Origin: Saccharina japonica
Taxonomy: Eukaryota > Sar > Phaeophyceae > Laminariales > Laminariaceae
Assembly (NCBI GenBank): GCA_008828725.1
Contig: MEHQ01002038.1
Coordinates: 375,173-439,172, forward strand
Direction of reading: 5' to 3'
DNA length: 64,000 nucleotides
In this document: one piece after another, positions 9,907 through 22,372 of the stretch
Layout of the letters: every line of letters begins with the position of its first letter
Numbering within the stretch: position 1 is the stretch's first letter
Position numbers and translations under genes: made by a program
The notes under the pieces: generated by a model
What the model was told of the DNA's origin: nothing
The model's database searches: none
What the model saw: only the letters and a program-made list of their open reading frames with translations

Positions 9907-12900
9907 CTGTAACCCGTTCATCACGAAAGGGTGTCGATCCGTCAGCAAAAACACAAACGTCGGGGGGAATCGGGGTTTTGTGTATTGCCTGAGACCAGCT
10001 GAAGGGCGACACGCTAAACCATCTGTAGATAGTTGACGTCGTGCATCAGCGGTTGGTTTAGCTACGGTCGTAGTTCGATCGGGATGTACCTGCCGCCCAT
10101 CGCCACTAAAGGGTATCAATCCGAAAACAAACAAACACGTGGCGGAATCAGGAAGACGTGAAACAAACGAGTCAACGCACGGTGGTGGGACTTTGTAACC
10201 TACACCGGCCATTCGTCTATGCGTCACGTAAGACGTCGATCCGTAACACAATACGTCGATCAATCACGAAATGGTGTCGATCCGTCACAAAAGGTGTCGA
10301 CCCCGTCACGAAAGGTTGTCGATCCGTCACGAAAGATGTCTGTCTGTCATAATAGGCATCAAGCCGTCACGGAAGGTGTCGGTCCGGTGCCGATCCGTCA
10401 CCAAAGGTGTCGACCCGTCACCACGTACATCCATCAGGCAAGAAAGATTGACGACCCGTCACGACAGGTTGTCTATCCCGCCACCAAACAAGCGTCGAGA
10501 ATCGGGACAATAAAAACAAGGCAAAGCATGTACGGTGGTCGCAACTCCGTTCCCTGCACATCCCATGGACCCAGCACGAGAAGCGTGTATCCGTCGTGAG
10601 AAAGCGTCGAGGGGAATCGAAGACACATTGCTTCGGGAGACCGGCTGAAGGCTGATGTCAAGACCTATATTCCTGTAGCTAGCTTTAGGTACTACTAATA
10701 TATACCTTGTAGACAGTAGTGGCCCCTCGATAGCACCGACTGAGTAACGCCGGCTGCCCTGTAAGGTGCCGGTGAAACCGCTTGGCACAGATGGGATTAA
10801 CCAGTGTGACAGTGTGAAGAGTAATGCCGCATGCCGCCATAGTGCCGGTATAACCGGCTGGCGCATGCCGACACTACGTATAGAAATACCGTTACTGTAC
10901 TGTCGAAATTCCACCGTCTATAAACACCATCCATTCTCGAAAGGCTTTCGATCCGTCACAACAAAGTGTCGGGAACAGGGGGAGGGGGGGGGCTGCAGTC
11001 ATGACATGCATGGCCGCAGTGGTATGACCACAGACCCTCGATTACCTGCAATGCCGCGACGGAGCACATCGGGTTTTCGGCGACAAGGCAGACAATACCT
11101 ATACCGAGCACGAAAGATAGGGGTTGGAACGAGGCAACTTGTGGTGACCGAGAACCACATCGCCTGTAGCTCACCACCCATCCATCAACCACGAAGGTGT
11201 CGATGCGTTAAACAAAAAAGAAACGTCGGGGACACGGGCACACATAATTTCCGGGGATCGGTTCGAAACCCCTTCAGTTTGTTGGTTCCATGTAACCCGT
11301 GCAGCTGTTTGTTTTTCATTTTGCTCCTCTTGTCTATCCAAAATGGACGCAATATGCCGTGGTGCCATTCGACCCCCTGCACCTGCCACCACCTACGTTG
11401 TTGGTCCGTTACCAACGAAAATAATCGGGAATCGGAAGAACAGAACAGAAAACAACCAAGGTTTCGAAAAACAAAACGCGGATCCTTGCAGTCGTTCGTC
11501 GGCGATGTAACGATTGACGGCACCCTTCCGCCTAAATTTTCGTCGTATTTTGTTTGTCTGCCATAAACTGTTTGTGGCCACAGAACATGTATCTGCATAG
11601 GATGAAGAGCCGGCACGGGCACTAGGCGCGCTGGTTGTTGCTGGGTAGAATTAACGGTTTAGTAACGGTTTACTGATGCCTCATAAAATAGTTTGCGACT
11701 ACATAGCGTGTAGCTCTCCACGAAGAATAATTAGCATGGGGACTAACTGTGGTTCATGTCTACGCGTATACCTGGTAAAACATGAGTGACTGATACCTCA
11801 TTGAACAGGTTTTGGCCACATTGTAGCTCTCTTGATATGAAGAATCAGCACGACACTGCTTATGCTGGACGCCGATAGGTTGGAAAACGGTTCGCTGTGG
11901 GAAACCCTTTTACACCTTGGACAATCCATCGATTCCCACTTGATGATCTAAATATTTCAGGGAAGATAGGTTCCTGATCTTAATGATCTGCATGATCTGT
12001 ATGATCTGTATGATCTGTATGATCTGTATGATTTGACTCGCATTGCCGGGTAAGAGGCGAATAACCTGCGCGATCTAGCATGCATTTCCTGTCTTGGATC
12101 TGCGCGACGCCAATCCTGCACAATACCTCGTAACGGCAAGGCGGGGTCTAGCTGATCTGGATCGTGATATGCTCGAGGCGTTAACACTCTTGACGCACAG
12201 CCGTCAAGGAACTCACTCCCCACATTGAAACTAGTAATAAAGTTTAAGGAGATATTGACGGCGCAAAGCGGACAGCCGCCAAAGATCGCCCAACACTAAA
12301 AATACCATGGCACGTGTAAAAAGGGCTTTGACTGGTGCTACGGTAGGGGGGGTAGCCTGATTTTCACTACCACGTGTACTCCACTCGGACGAGTGGCTCT
12401 GTGCCTCACTCAAACCTGTACGCAGGTGTATCATGTTCTTGTCATATCAAGCATGCCATACCATGGTGGTGCATATCTCGAAAACGTAAAGCGTTACGAC
12501 TTATAAAAACCGCGAAGAAATATGGTGGTCACTCGGCGGAGTGGCTCTCATCCCGCTGAAAATAGTGGACTTAAAAGCGACCCCCCTACCGTAGCACCTG
12601 TGGCTTGACGGGTCGAAACGGACTGCCGTCAAGGAGCTCCCTGCACTGAATCTACAGTAGTACCAAATTTTTATAGGCGTCTTGACGGATCAAAACGGAC
12701 AACCGTGAAGGAACTCCCCACAATAAAACGTGTACCAGGTATGAAATAAAGCCTGAGGAGACCTTGACGGGTATAAAAAAGACAGCCATCAAGGACTAAC
12801 TCCGTACACCAGAACCAGTAGCAGGTATATATATATATATACGTGTAAGGATCAAACCTACAGAAAATTGTCAGCCAAACGTGTCTGGTGTTGAATGCTG

Positions 12901-15364
12901 CACGACACTGGCTTTGATAGTGGTGGTGGCCTCAAACAAATACGTCTGTCGACGGCGCTCTTGACTCCCTGGCGGGCAGCCGACAAGGTACTCTCCACAC
13001 AAACATCAGTAAGGATTAAGCCGAAAGAGTCATTGACGGGTGACAACGGACATTCGCCAAGGATCTCCCCGACAAAAAACCTAGGTACGACTATTAGAGT
13101 CGAAAGAGATCTCGACGAGCCAAAACAGATGGCCGTCAGCCGACGCGTTTTGTTCGTCGGTAAGGCAGTCCGCCACCACAAAAAAACTAGGTATTAGAGT
13201 CGAAAGAGATCTTGACGCCCCAAAACGGACGGTTTTTGTTCGTCGGTAAGGCAGTCCGCCACTCCGGCACAAGTTGCAAATGTTTCGCGGGCAACGGCAA
13301 CAACAAAAGCGGGCTGATGGTACGCATGGAAGCCACCAGGAAAGCAAACACACCAGTAGTACGGGGTGCCTAGAAAGAAAGCGAGGATTGAAAAATTCAG
13401 GCGGGTCTTTAGAGCTTTACCAGAAAACAATAAAACCAAAACCTCACCGTAATGTCGTTGAGCATAAGGTGGTGCCCCACCACCCACTCAGAGTCGATTT
13501 TCCCCTCGTACATGTCGCCCTTAGGGTCCGTCAAGGTAGCAATTCGGTTCATCATTATCTGCGGACAAAGAAAAAGATACGACGTATCATTTAAAGATTA
13601 GTTTCGACGATATCCCCGATCTCACAGCTGACGTTTTATTTCTACATAAATATACGAGGTATCGTGTATTGTCTACACGGTGACATTATCATCGGAACTG
13701 CCAATACCGTTTGGAGACGATATGCAGTACGCGGTAAATTATATCTGGAATGTGTACAAGATTGTTTCGGATTACGCTGGCCCGTTCAAGAAGCAGCTCC
13801 AAGATCAACGACACGCGAACAGCGTGTGAAACAAATGCACTGGTCAGTTGTACGCAACGATAAGGTTAAAAGTTACGGCCTGATGAGTACCTATTACATA
13901 GAGAGGCCGGCATATATGGAAGGATAAAACGGATTGGGTGACAGTCAGTGGTGGCATGGGGCGTGTGGTATTTGCCATCGTTACAGTATTAGGTACTGTG
14001 TGCGTACTGTGCGCTTACATGGGGCACGAGCGATATTTGCTTTATCCAGTAGAGCAGGTGGCTTTGACGTGCTGCCGGCGCTGTGCATATCGTAGTACGC
14101 CACATTTTTTATACTTTTGAGTGTATTGCCCTGAACGTTTCCATGGATTGAAAAAACACTTCCGTGGAAGTAACTTTTACATCCAAAACAACTTGCATGG
14201 AAGTAAAATTACCTTAAAGAATTACCTTCCACGGAAGTTTTTCTTGCTTACATGTGATTCAATTGGATGTAAACTAAAATTTGATCCCCATGGAAGTAAA
14301 ACATGGAGGCAAGGGCATGAACTCACCCCCTGCCCCCAATTGGTACACCGTCCCACCCAAATTGGGTCCATCTCGATTACCAGAACGTGGATCAATTACA
14401 AACGGAATATAAAAACCGGGTAACGCGGAGCGCGGAACCATTATAGACCTTTCTAGTCCTTTGCGAACGGAACTTTTCGCGGGAAATAGAAGAGAAATTT
14501 ACTCCCATGGCAGTGAATACTGTATACCTCCATGAAAGTTTCCATGCAATTAAAGATACTTCCATGGAAGTGAAAAAAGTTACATGGAAGTAATTTTTTA
14601 GTTCCATCAGAGTGTTTGCGATGGCGTTTTGTTTTTACTTCCCTCCCCCAAAAATAAACACAGAAGACAGGATTTTAGATAAATTTGTGAAAAATAAATA
14701 TAAAACAAAGTTCTTTAGGGAAGGTAGGATTTGATCAAAAGTTGCTGTAACTTTTTCCTCTCAGTTTCATTGGCTTATAAATACCGAGCAGTCTCCCACC
14801 CTCGCGCACCAACCTGTGCTGCTTGCTGCTGTAGACAACACAACAACCGCTGGGAGCACAGAGTGTAGCTGAAGTATGACACGGACGAGCGGCGTCGGAT
14901 TTGGCAAGCGGGGAGCCGGCGAACTGCCGGCGGCCCGCTACGGTATACGCTTCCGCCGGCTTCGTGCGGTGGAGAATACGTCCTTCAGAAAAACCTACTC
15001 GTACGAGTACGAGTATGCTCGCACACGTGCTCGTACCGCCTTGCCTATACAGCGCGACAGGATGACAGCTCGTCGTGTATAATTTCAATTCAACCACAGC
15101 AGCAGCGCCGGCGCGCCGCCACTGTCTATAAAAATGGGCGCCGGGCGTGCTCCGAGTGGAGCGCACCGGCGTGGTGTGGCGCGTAGGTCGAGGGCAGCAG
15201 CAGCAGCAGCAGTACACGACGAGAAAAATAGTCCGTCCCAAGATTGAAAAAAGCAAAAATGGAACTTGCTGCTGCTGCTGCTGCTGCTGCTGCTGAGGCT
15301 ACCGATGTTGTTTGTATATGTTGCTCATAGTCCGTCCCAAGATTGAAAAAAGCAAAAATGGAAT

Positions 15365-15397
<33 letters not shown>

Positions 15398-18300
15398 AGG
15401 CTACCGATGCTGTTTGTTTATGTTGCTCAAGCGGATGCTGCCGTTAGCTGCCGCCACGTGTGCTTCTGCTCGCGGTCGTGGGATGGCAGCGGCGGTACTG
15501 CTGTTATCCCCTGCCGCCGGCACCGTTGCTGGGCCGTGATACTGGAAAATACAAAATGGGATGATTCCAGCGATATTATATAGTACAGTAGTTCCAGCCG
15601 GTACAAAAATTAAGATGTTGGCAAAAAAAAGGGCCATATGCGTCTATCGCAGCATTCGTCTTTATATATAGGCGGAAGATACACTTGAGCAAAACAACAC
15701 AGCAGTAGTGGTCCGTCTACAGCGCTGGTATGTGCCAGCGGGGGAAACCGTTATTACACTTCTGCGGCAAACACCACTACTACGGATTGGGGAGAATGTA
15801 GGTTTTAGTATGGAAATGGGAAAGTGTGCCAATCGATTTAACCGGCGCTATAGCGAGCAACCGGCGTCACGCAACCAGCTCTAAAGAGGGACCACTACTG
15901 CGACGACAAAAAAAGCGGCGATATACGTAAATTGAGTGAAAATTTCGTAGATAGAACATGTGAAAGACGATACACGAAACACGGGGGTAAAAAGTGGCGA
16001 TACGACTTTCAGCAGGAACAATAGCAAGAAAAGAGGGGGTGTACTTCATTTTCATGCATGCCCGTAGTCGTATATGACCATAGGGGGGGGTACCCATGCC
16101 GTGCTTGGCCGTAGTCGTATTACCATAGACCCTCGCATCCCTACAATGCCGGGACGGAGCAACGTTGGGTTTTCACCAACCAGGCAGACATTGCTCGCAC
16201 CAAGCGCGAAGCACCGTGAGGTATTGGGAGAGGGGGGGGGGGGGCGAATGATTTCTTCACAGCACATGAAACACACAAAACAGCACACCGAAACACAAAA
16301 ACACCGCTATCATACTGCTCGCTCAGAAAGAAAACAAAGCAGACGAATAGAAAAGGCAGCGAAGCGGCTCGTCTTAAAAAATCATATCGCGAAGGGGAAA
16401 AGCATGCTACCCGGCATAAATTTGTCCACACGAAAAAAGCAAGAAAAAAATTGGTTCAGCAAGAAAACTAAAGATCGAAAAAAAAAAAACAAGACAAAAT
16501 CGGCGATACGGGATATAACGTTAATTACTCAATTCCAACACAAAAGCAAAAAAAAAAAAAAAACGAGGTTCACTCGAGGTTCAGCAAACAACATGAATTG
16601 AGACAGACAAAAAGCGCGCAATAAGGACCCCGGACTGTTTAGACAATAGGCCACTACAGGGTTGAAATCGGCGACACGGCTCAGACGGACCACAAGAAGA
16701 AAACGACGACAACATCGTTCAAAACAGCACTGATCGAAGCGAAAACCGGAAGGTAACACTGAAACAAGAGGTTGCAACTCAGTTTTTTAGCAAAACATTT
16801 CGAAACAACAAAAAATATAAAATCAATAACAGTATCTAGGACCCTACGATTTCTCATGAACCCAAACGATCGTTATGAAAACGGAAGCAATATACGTACT
16901 CGTATGCACACCTGGTGAAAAAAATATATATATATATTGAGACAAATACTATGAGACAAGATCTGAAGACAAACACAAAAAAAAAGCCGCGACACAGTAG
17001 TTGCTGAGAAAACCGGCCAACGTGGCGACATGGTTCGTAACAACAAGCGGGCAAGACAAGAAACAACGGTGGCAGCGATTTAATTCTTGGCTCCAACTTG
17101 AAACGACAAAACAGCAAAAAAAAAACGATACCAGAGGTAGTTGCCCTCTATAAGCCAAACAACAAACAAGGCTAAAACTAACTATATCTGGCCTGAGGTT
17201 TTTCAGTGACACCGATTGACCAAAATCATAAAAACACAAAAAAAATGAAGATAAAAATAAATGCCGAAGTGTCATCCATAGCTTCCAAAACATGTATGAC
17301 ATACAGTCCACACTGATACCTTATTGTGTCTATTTTCCGAAGAATGTCCAAAGCTCTCGAGGTTATAATATTGAGTGTTGTAATAGAGAGTAAGGATTAT
17401 CCTTTAAAGCAATCGATATTTTAACCATTGAATCGAGGCTGAGCCATGGTTTATGCAGCCCCCTTGACGATAGCTCGATAGCGAAGAGATTACAGCATGA
17501 TCCCCTCTGCAATGAAAGCGTGGTATTGTTTTCGGGAATACCTTGAACCTCGACACCCCGGGGGGGGGTTAAAGGTGACGCGCCACGTAGCATCTCCATG
17601 GGGGGGCGCATATGGTGAATCATCAACACAAAACCGTCGTGTGTGCCTGCTGGTCCGACACCCCCGCATGGTCGCGTGATAGATTGCCGATACGTAATTC
17701 CGTCTTTAGAGGATGCCAGTCAGTTCACCGGTAGTTGTTCGTGGGGTATATAATAGAAACTAACGCGAAACAAACGAAACAACGAAAAAACAAAACTGAA
17801 CACAAAAAACAAAATTGACGCAAAACAAAAACAAAAACAAAAAACTTCGTTTTTAGAAACAGTCAAGGACAGTTCACTGGCTTGCTCAGTCACAACCATG
17901 GCGGCCATGGACCTGTACGTATTCAAACCGATCGCCTGAAGAAATTCATATGCTACAGTCAGTCTGCCACGTTCGCGCAACGCCGATTGACGGGGTGGCT
18001 GCAACCAGAAGTACGCACACAAGAGAAAAAAAAACAAGGGGAGTGCGAGTCGACTGACCAGCAGGTTCCACCGCACAGCATTATCCCTTGATGTATACAA
18101 TCAGTACTTTTTACTTTTCAGCCTAACTAACAGCCGCTTTTTCCTATTTGAGAACGGGTTTTCAACATTTTTTTTTTTTCCAAGGATGTCTTGCCCTCGC
18201 GATTCAAATGCGTAACCTAGACACTGTAAGTATTGATGACAGGCATCCAGTCCGCAAAAATCCATGGCATAAACGGGCTTAACAGGCTCGAATAAACAGA

Positions 18301-21300
18301 GAACATACGAAGTAGGAAGGATGGTATCTCTGGGGAAGGTGCCCCATAAATACCGATTCCTTGGGTCAACGATATCTCCAGACTGCCAGACGGTGATTTT
18401 TAGTTTTATTGGTGTGATCGAAAGCTTTCACAAGTGATTGTATCTGCAGCCCAATTTTTCACTGTGCGACAAAAACATCTCTTACGATACATACATCTCT
18501 TAAGATACAAAACACATCCCCATTCTCATTTGACACGCTATTTTGAGTCAGGAAAACCGGCTGTGATCTCGTTGCAGTATTATGTTTGGCCTTAGCGGCC
18601 TTCCGGACAAACCACACAGTATGGGCCCGCCAACAAGAAACACCTAATGTTGAGCATGCCTTAGAACATTGCCGTGACGCCGACCTTTTGAGCATAGATG
18701 GGCTATTTGTTGCATAGGACTTGGTGTAGCAACACCCACCGCTGAGCACGGTATACTATCCTCAATTTCGCATCGTTCCCAAAATAACGAGCCTTATGTT
18801 CTTTGTTAGTAATTTTTTATTGGGCAGCGGCCAAAAACAGGTACACCTGGTCCGTTCAGGGCCAAAAACAGGTACATACTAAAATCAAGTTTAAAACACA
18901 CCCCACGAACCTGCCGTTCCTTGCAACGCAAAGTAGAGTGTTTTCGTGTTCTTCGTGCTCGCCCGGTGGCTACGTATATGAGTAGCTGCTATTCATAGTA
19001 CGAAGAACAAACGCCTGCTGCTGTATTCTCCCTTCTCAGCTTTCGACACCCCTGGTATTCCAAGTTAACCACAATCCCGAAGGGGAGCCTTCTATCTCGT
19101 ATTATTTCGGCGGAGGTGTGCAGGCAGATATGTGTGTCGCTCGAGTGGCGTGTGGTGCGAGGTGCGAAGGGAGGAGGGGGTTTCCGCGTACGTCGGCATT
19201 TGTATACGTAGGGGCATAGGGTGCAACTATGAAGGGGCTCTGATTGGCTTAAAAACGACAAACAAAAGGTGCAGGTCAAGCAGAGTAGACAAAATCAGGT
19301 ATACCTGGGTTTTAAAGAGGAAAAAACAGGTACAACGAGTTTTGGACCAATGGCAGGGCACGTGGAGTGCGTTATTTACTTGATTTTAAGTATGTACTTG
19401 TTTTTGGCCGCAAACGGACCAGGTATACTTTTTTTTGGCCGCTGCCCTTTTTTATTGGTCGGCCTATAATGGAGTTTTTATAGTTTTTTGTTCTCCCCCT
19501 CGAATTATACGGACGTTCATGTTTTGGTCGCGCACGAAACTATTTAGCAAAAATAACTGAAAACCAAACAAAACCAAACAACTACGAGACGGATAAAAAC
19601 GTGGCAGGCGCACGGGGGGCTTGATTGCTTTCTCGCGTACATGCACACCCTCATACTCTAGAGGTCATTTTACGTAACATAGATCGAACATATGCCAGGG
19701 TTTCAGCCAAATCACGAGTAACTTCGGTGGTACGGAAACAGAAATAAAGCACACCGCTAAAACAACAACCACAAATCTGGCAAGTTTTCAATATATTGTG
19801 TACTCACAAAAAAGGAGAGCAAAATAGGAAAAAATACACAAAATCACAGCCGACATTTCTTCATTTTGTTTGAATATAATGAGGGCAAAAAAACAGCACA
19901 AAGTAAAACAAACAAGTACCCGCAGATGGCTTTCGATCGCGTGCTCACCCCCATAGCGGCCATGGACCCGTAGGCAAACCGGTCGTTCTTCCTTCCCCCG
20001 CCGCCCTTGTCCGTCTCGAAGCTCGGCAGGAAAACGGTCCTCTCCGGCAAGGGGAACTTCCGTCTGTCAACAACGTCATCGCATAGCCGCAGCACAAGAA
20101 CTATAAGAAGCTGCAGGAGCAACAAAGTTGGTTGGACTGTGAATCGGAGCGAAATAAAGTGAGCTGACTGACCATTGTTATATCGGCAAACGCTGACTCA
20201 ATTACAATCGAAGCAGCGAGGCTAACCCCCCCCCGGACTGACCATCGTTTTAACGGCGACGTCGACTCAAACGGAATCGACGCAGCGAAGCGAGTCTCCC
20301 CCCTGGATGTTCCATCGATATATCGGCGAAGCCGACTTCTTCGGAATTGAAGGAGCGAAGCTACGAGCCTCTTCCTTGGATCGACCATCATTATTTCGTC
20401 AAAGCCGACTCAATCGGAATTAAAGCAGCGAATCGAGTCTCCCCCCCTGGGTTTACTCGCTCGCAATCAAAACAGTAAAGCAAGCCTTCCCCCCCGGATT
20501 GACCACTGCGTTATCGGCAAAGATGACTCAGTCGGAATCGAGCCAGCGAAGACTGTCTCCTCCCCGGATTGACAAACATTTTATCGGCAAAGCCAAAATA
20601 ATCGGAATCGAAGGAGCGAAGTGAACTTTCCCCTGGTGCTGGTGGGGAGGTCAATATTTATGGCAAGGGGAACTTCTGTCTATCGACAGCGGCATCGCAC
20701 AGCTGCCACAGCGACAATCGACAGAAAAATTAGTCCGTGCATAGCAGGGACAAAACATTGACAGGAGTTTGTGCTTAACCAACGACAGGTAGACAGGATC
20801 GTCTCACAGCAGCAACAACAACAACAACAGCAGCAGCAGCACAAGCGCGCAAATTGGATGTGTCTGTGATTCGGAGCAAAAGAAAATTTGCTGAAGGACC
20901 ATCCTTTTATCGCCGACGCCGACTCAATCAAACTTGAATGAGCGAAGTGACCCCCTGGTGAGGCGTTCGAGGTATTTCGGTTAAAGGACATCGTCAGAAT
21001 GCACCAGAAACGAAAAACATAGGCTCGACGTTCCGATTCCGTCGGTTGAATATTCGACCGAAAAAGATTCGTTCGATACGATCATCAGCGCCCAGCAGCA
21101 CCAAGCAGAAGAAGACATGACTTCATAGGGACAGATAGGGCTGTGAATACTCGGAGCGAAAACATTTCGACTGAAATAAAACAAAATAATCTGTTTGGTG
21201 AACCTATATATAAATAATTCGAGTGAGGAACGCGAGCTTCCCCTCCCCGGAAGCTGTTGGAGAGTCCCAACATAAGCAGCCGCTCCAATACATTGTGTGA

Positions 21301-21839
21301 ACAAACCAGCGAACAATCTGCTCCTATTTTTCATTCCGGTGTAAGATTAAATCGATCGCTCGTTGTCGGCAGGACCATCGCCGAGCAGTGGCACAATAGA
21401 CCAAACCAGGAACGCCCGAGGCGGTGGAAACGATCGTTGGCGCACAGCAGCAGCAAAAGCGGAACTGCTGTGAATCGGAGGTGGTTTAATGCGACTGATT
21501 TAGAATCGTTTTTGGCAAAAGCCGACTCGATCGAAACCGAGAGAGCGAAGCGAGCCTCCCGCCCCTGGGAGCTGGCGACGAGGCCAACATTCGCTACCGG
21601 TGAAATGCACTGTGAATAAATCAGAAAACCACAGGCTCGATGTTCGGATTCCGATGCGAATTAAATCGGCCACTCAGTATGCAGAGGAATCGTCGCACAG
21701 CGACAGCATACTCGACGCAACAACAAAAAGTCAGTGTCAGTGCACAGCAGGGATAACGTTTGAAAGGAAATACCAATGGTGAGCCGGCTGGAGGTGACTG
21801 TTGCGTGCTTGCGCAGATGTAGGTGGAAATAAAACCGCA

Positions 21840-21871
<32 letters not shown>

Positions 21872-22326
21872 TGGAGTCGATAGGGCTGTGAAACGGAGCA
21901 AAAATAGATCGACTCAAGCGAACCAGTAGCTGGTACTATGTTTCGGAAAATCCGACTGAATCGATTGTCTGTTTGGGAAGCGAGTCTCCCCCTCGCCGCC
22001 CGACCAGGCTTGTGAGGAGACCAACGTAAGCTGCTGCCGGTGAGTGCCGTTGCGTATAAATCAGAAACCCATCGGCTCCACCATTCGATTCCGGTGTTAA
22101 TCAGTTCCTCATGGCCAAGAGAATCGCTGCAAAGCAGTAACAGCTGCAGCGTGGTCGACCGAACAAGGAACGTCGGCATTGGTCCGAAGGATCGGCCACC
22201 GCACAGCAGGGACAATCAATGACGGGACGTACGGATGGCGAGCTGCCTGAAACTAGCTGGCATTGCATGCATGCAGCAGCAGCGGCAGCAGCGGCAGCGG
22301 CAGTAGCGGCAGCGGTAGCAGCAGCA

Positions 22327-22372
<46 letters not shown>

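Noticed and set aside
10766..11566. 266-codon plus-strand ORF, one of the longest in the window
   Set aside because: Runs through a poly(C)-family repeat and intron DNA on the strand opposite to the gene; the same peptide pieces recur wherever the repeat is inserted.
13664..13927. 87-codon plus-strand ORF beside exon 6
   Set aside because: Composition is plausible, but there is no recognisable motif, it lies antisense within intron 5, and nothing supports a separate gene.
14735..15256. 173-codon minus-strand ORF and an LHSE-like word in another frame, considered as an alternative exon 6
   Set aside because: The surrounding residues do not fit the family and splice phases fail; 13448-13558 fits at both ends.
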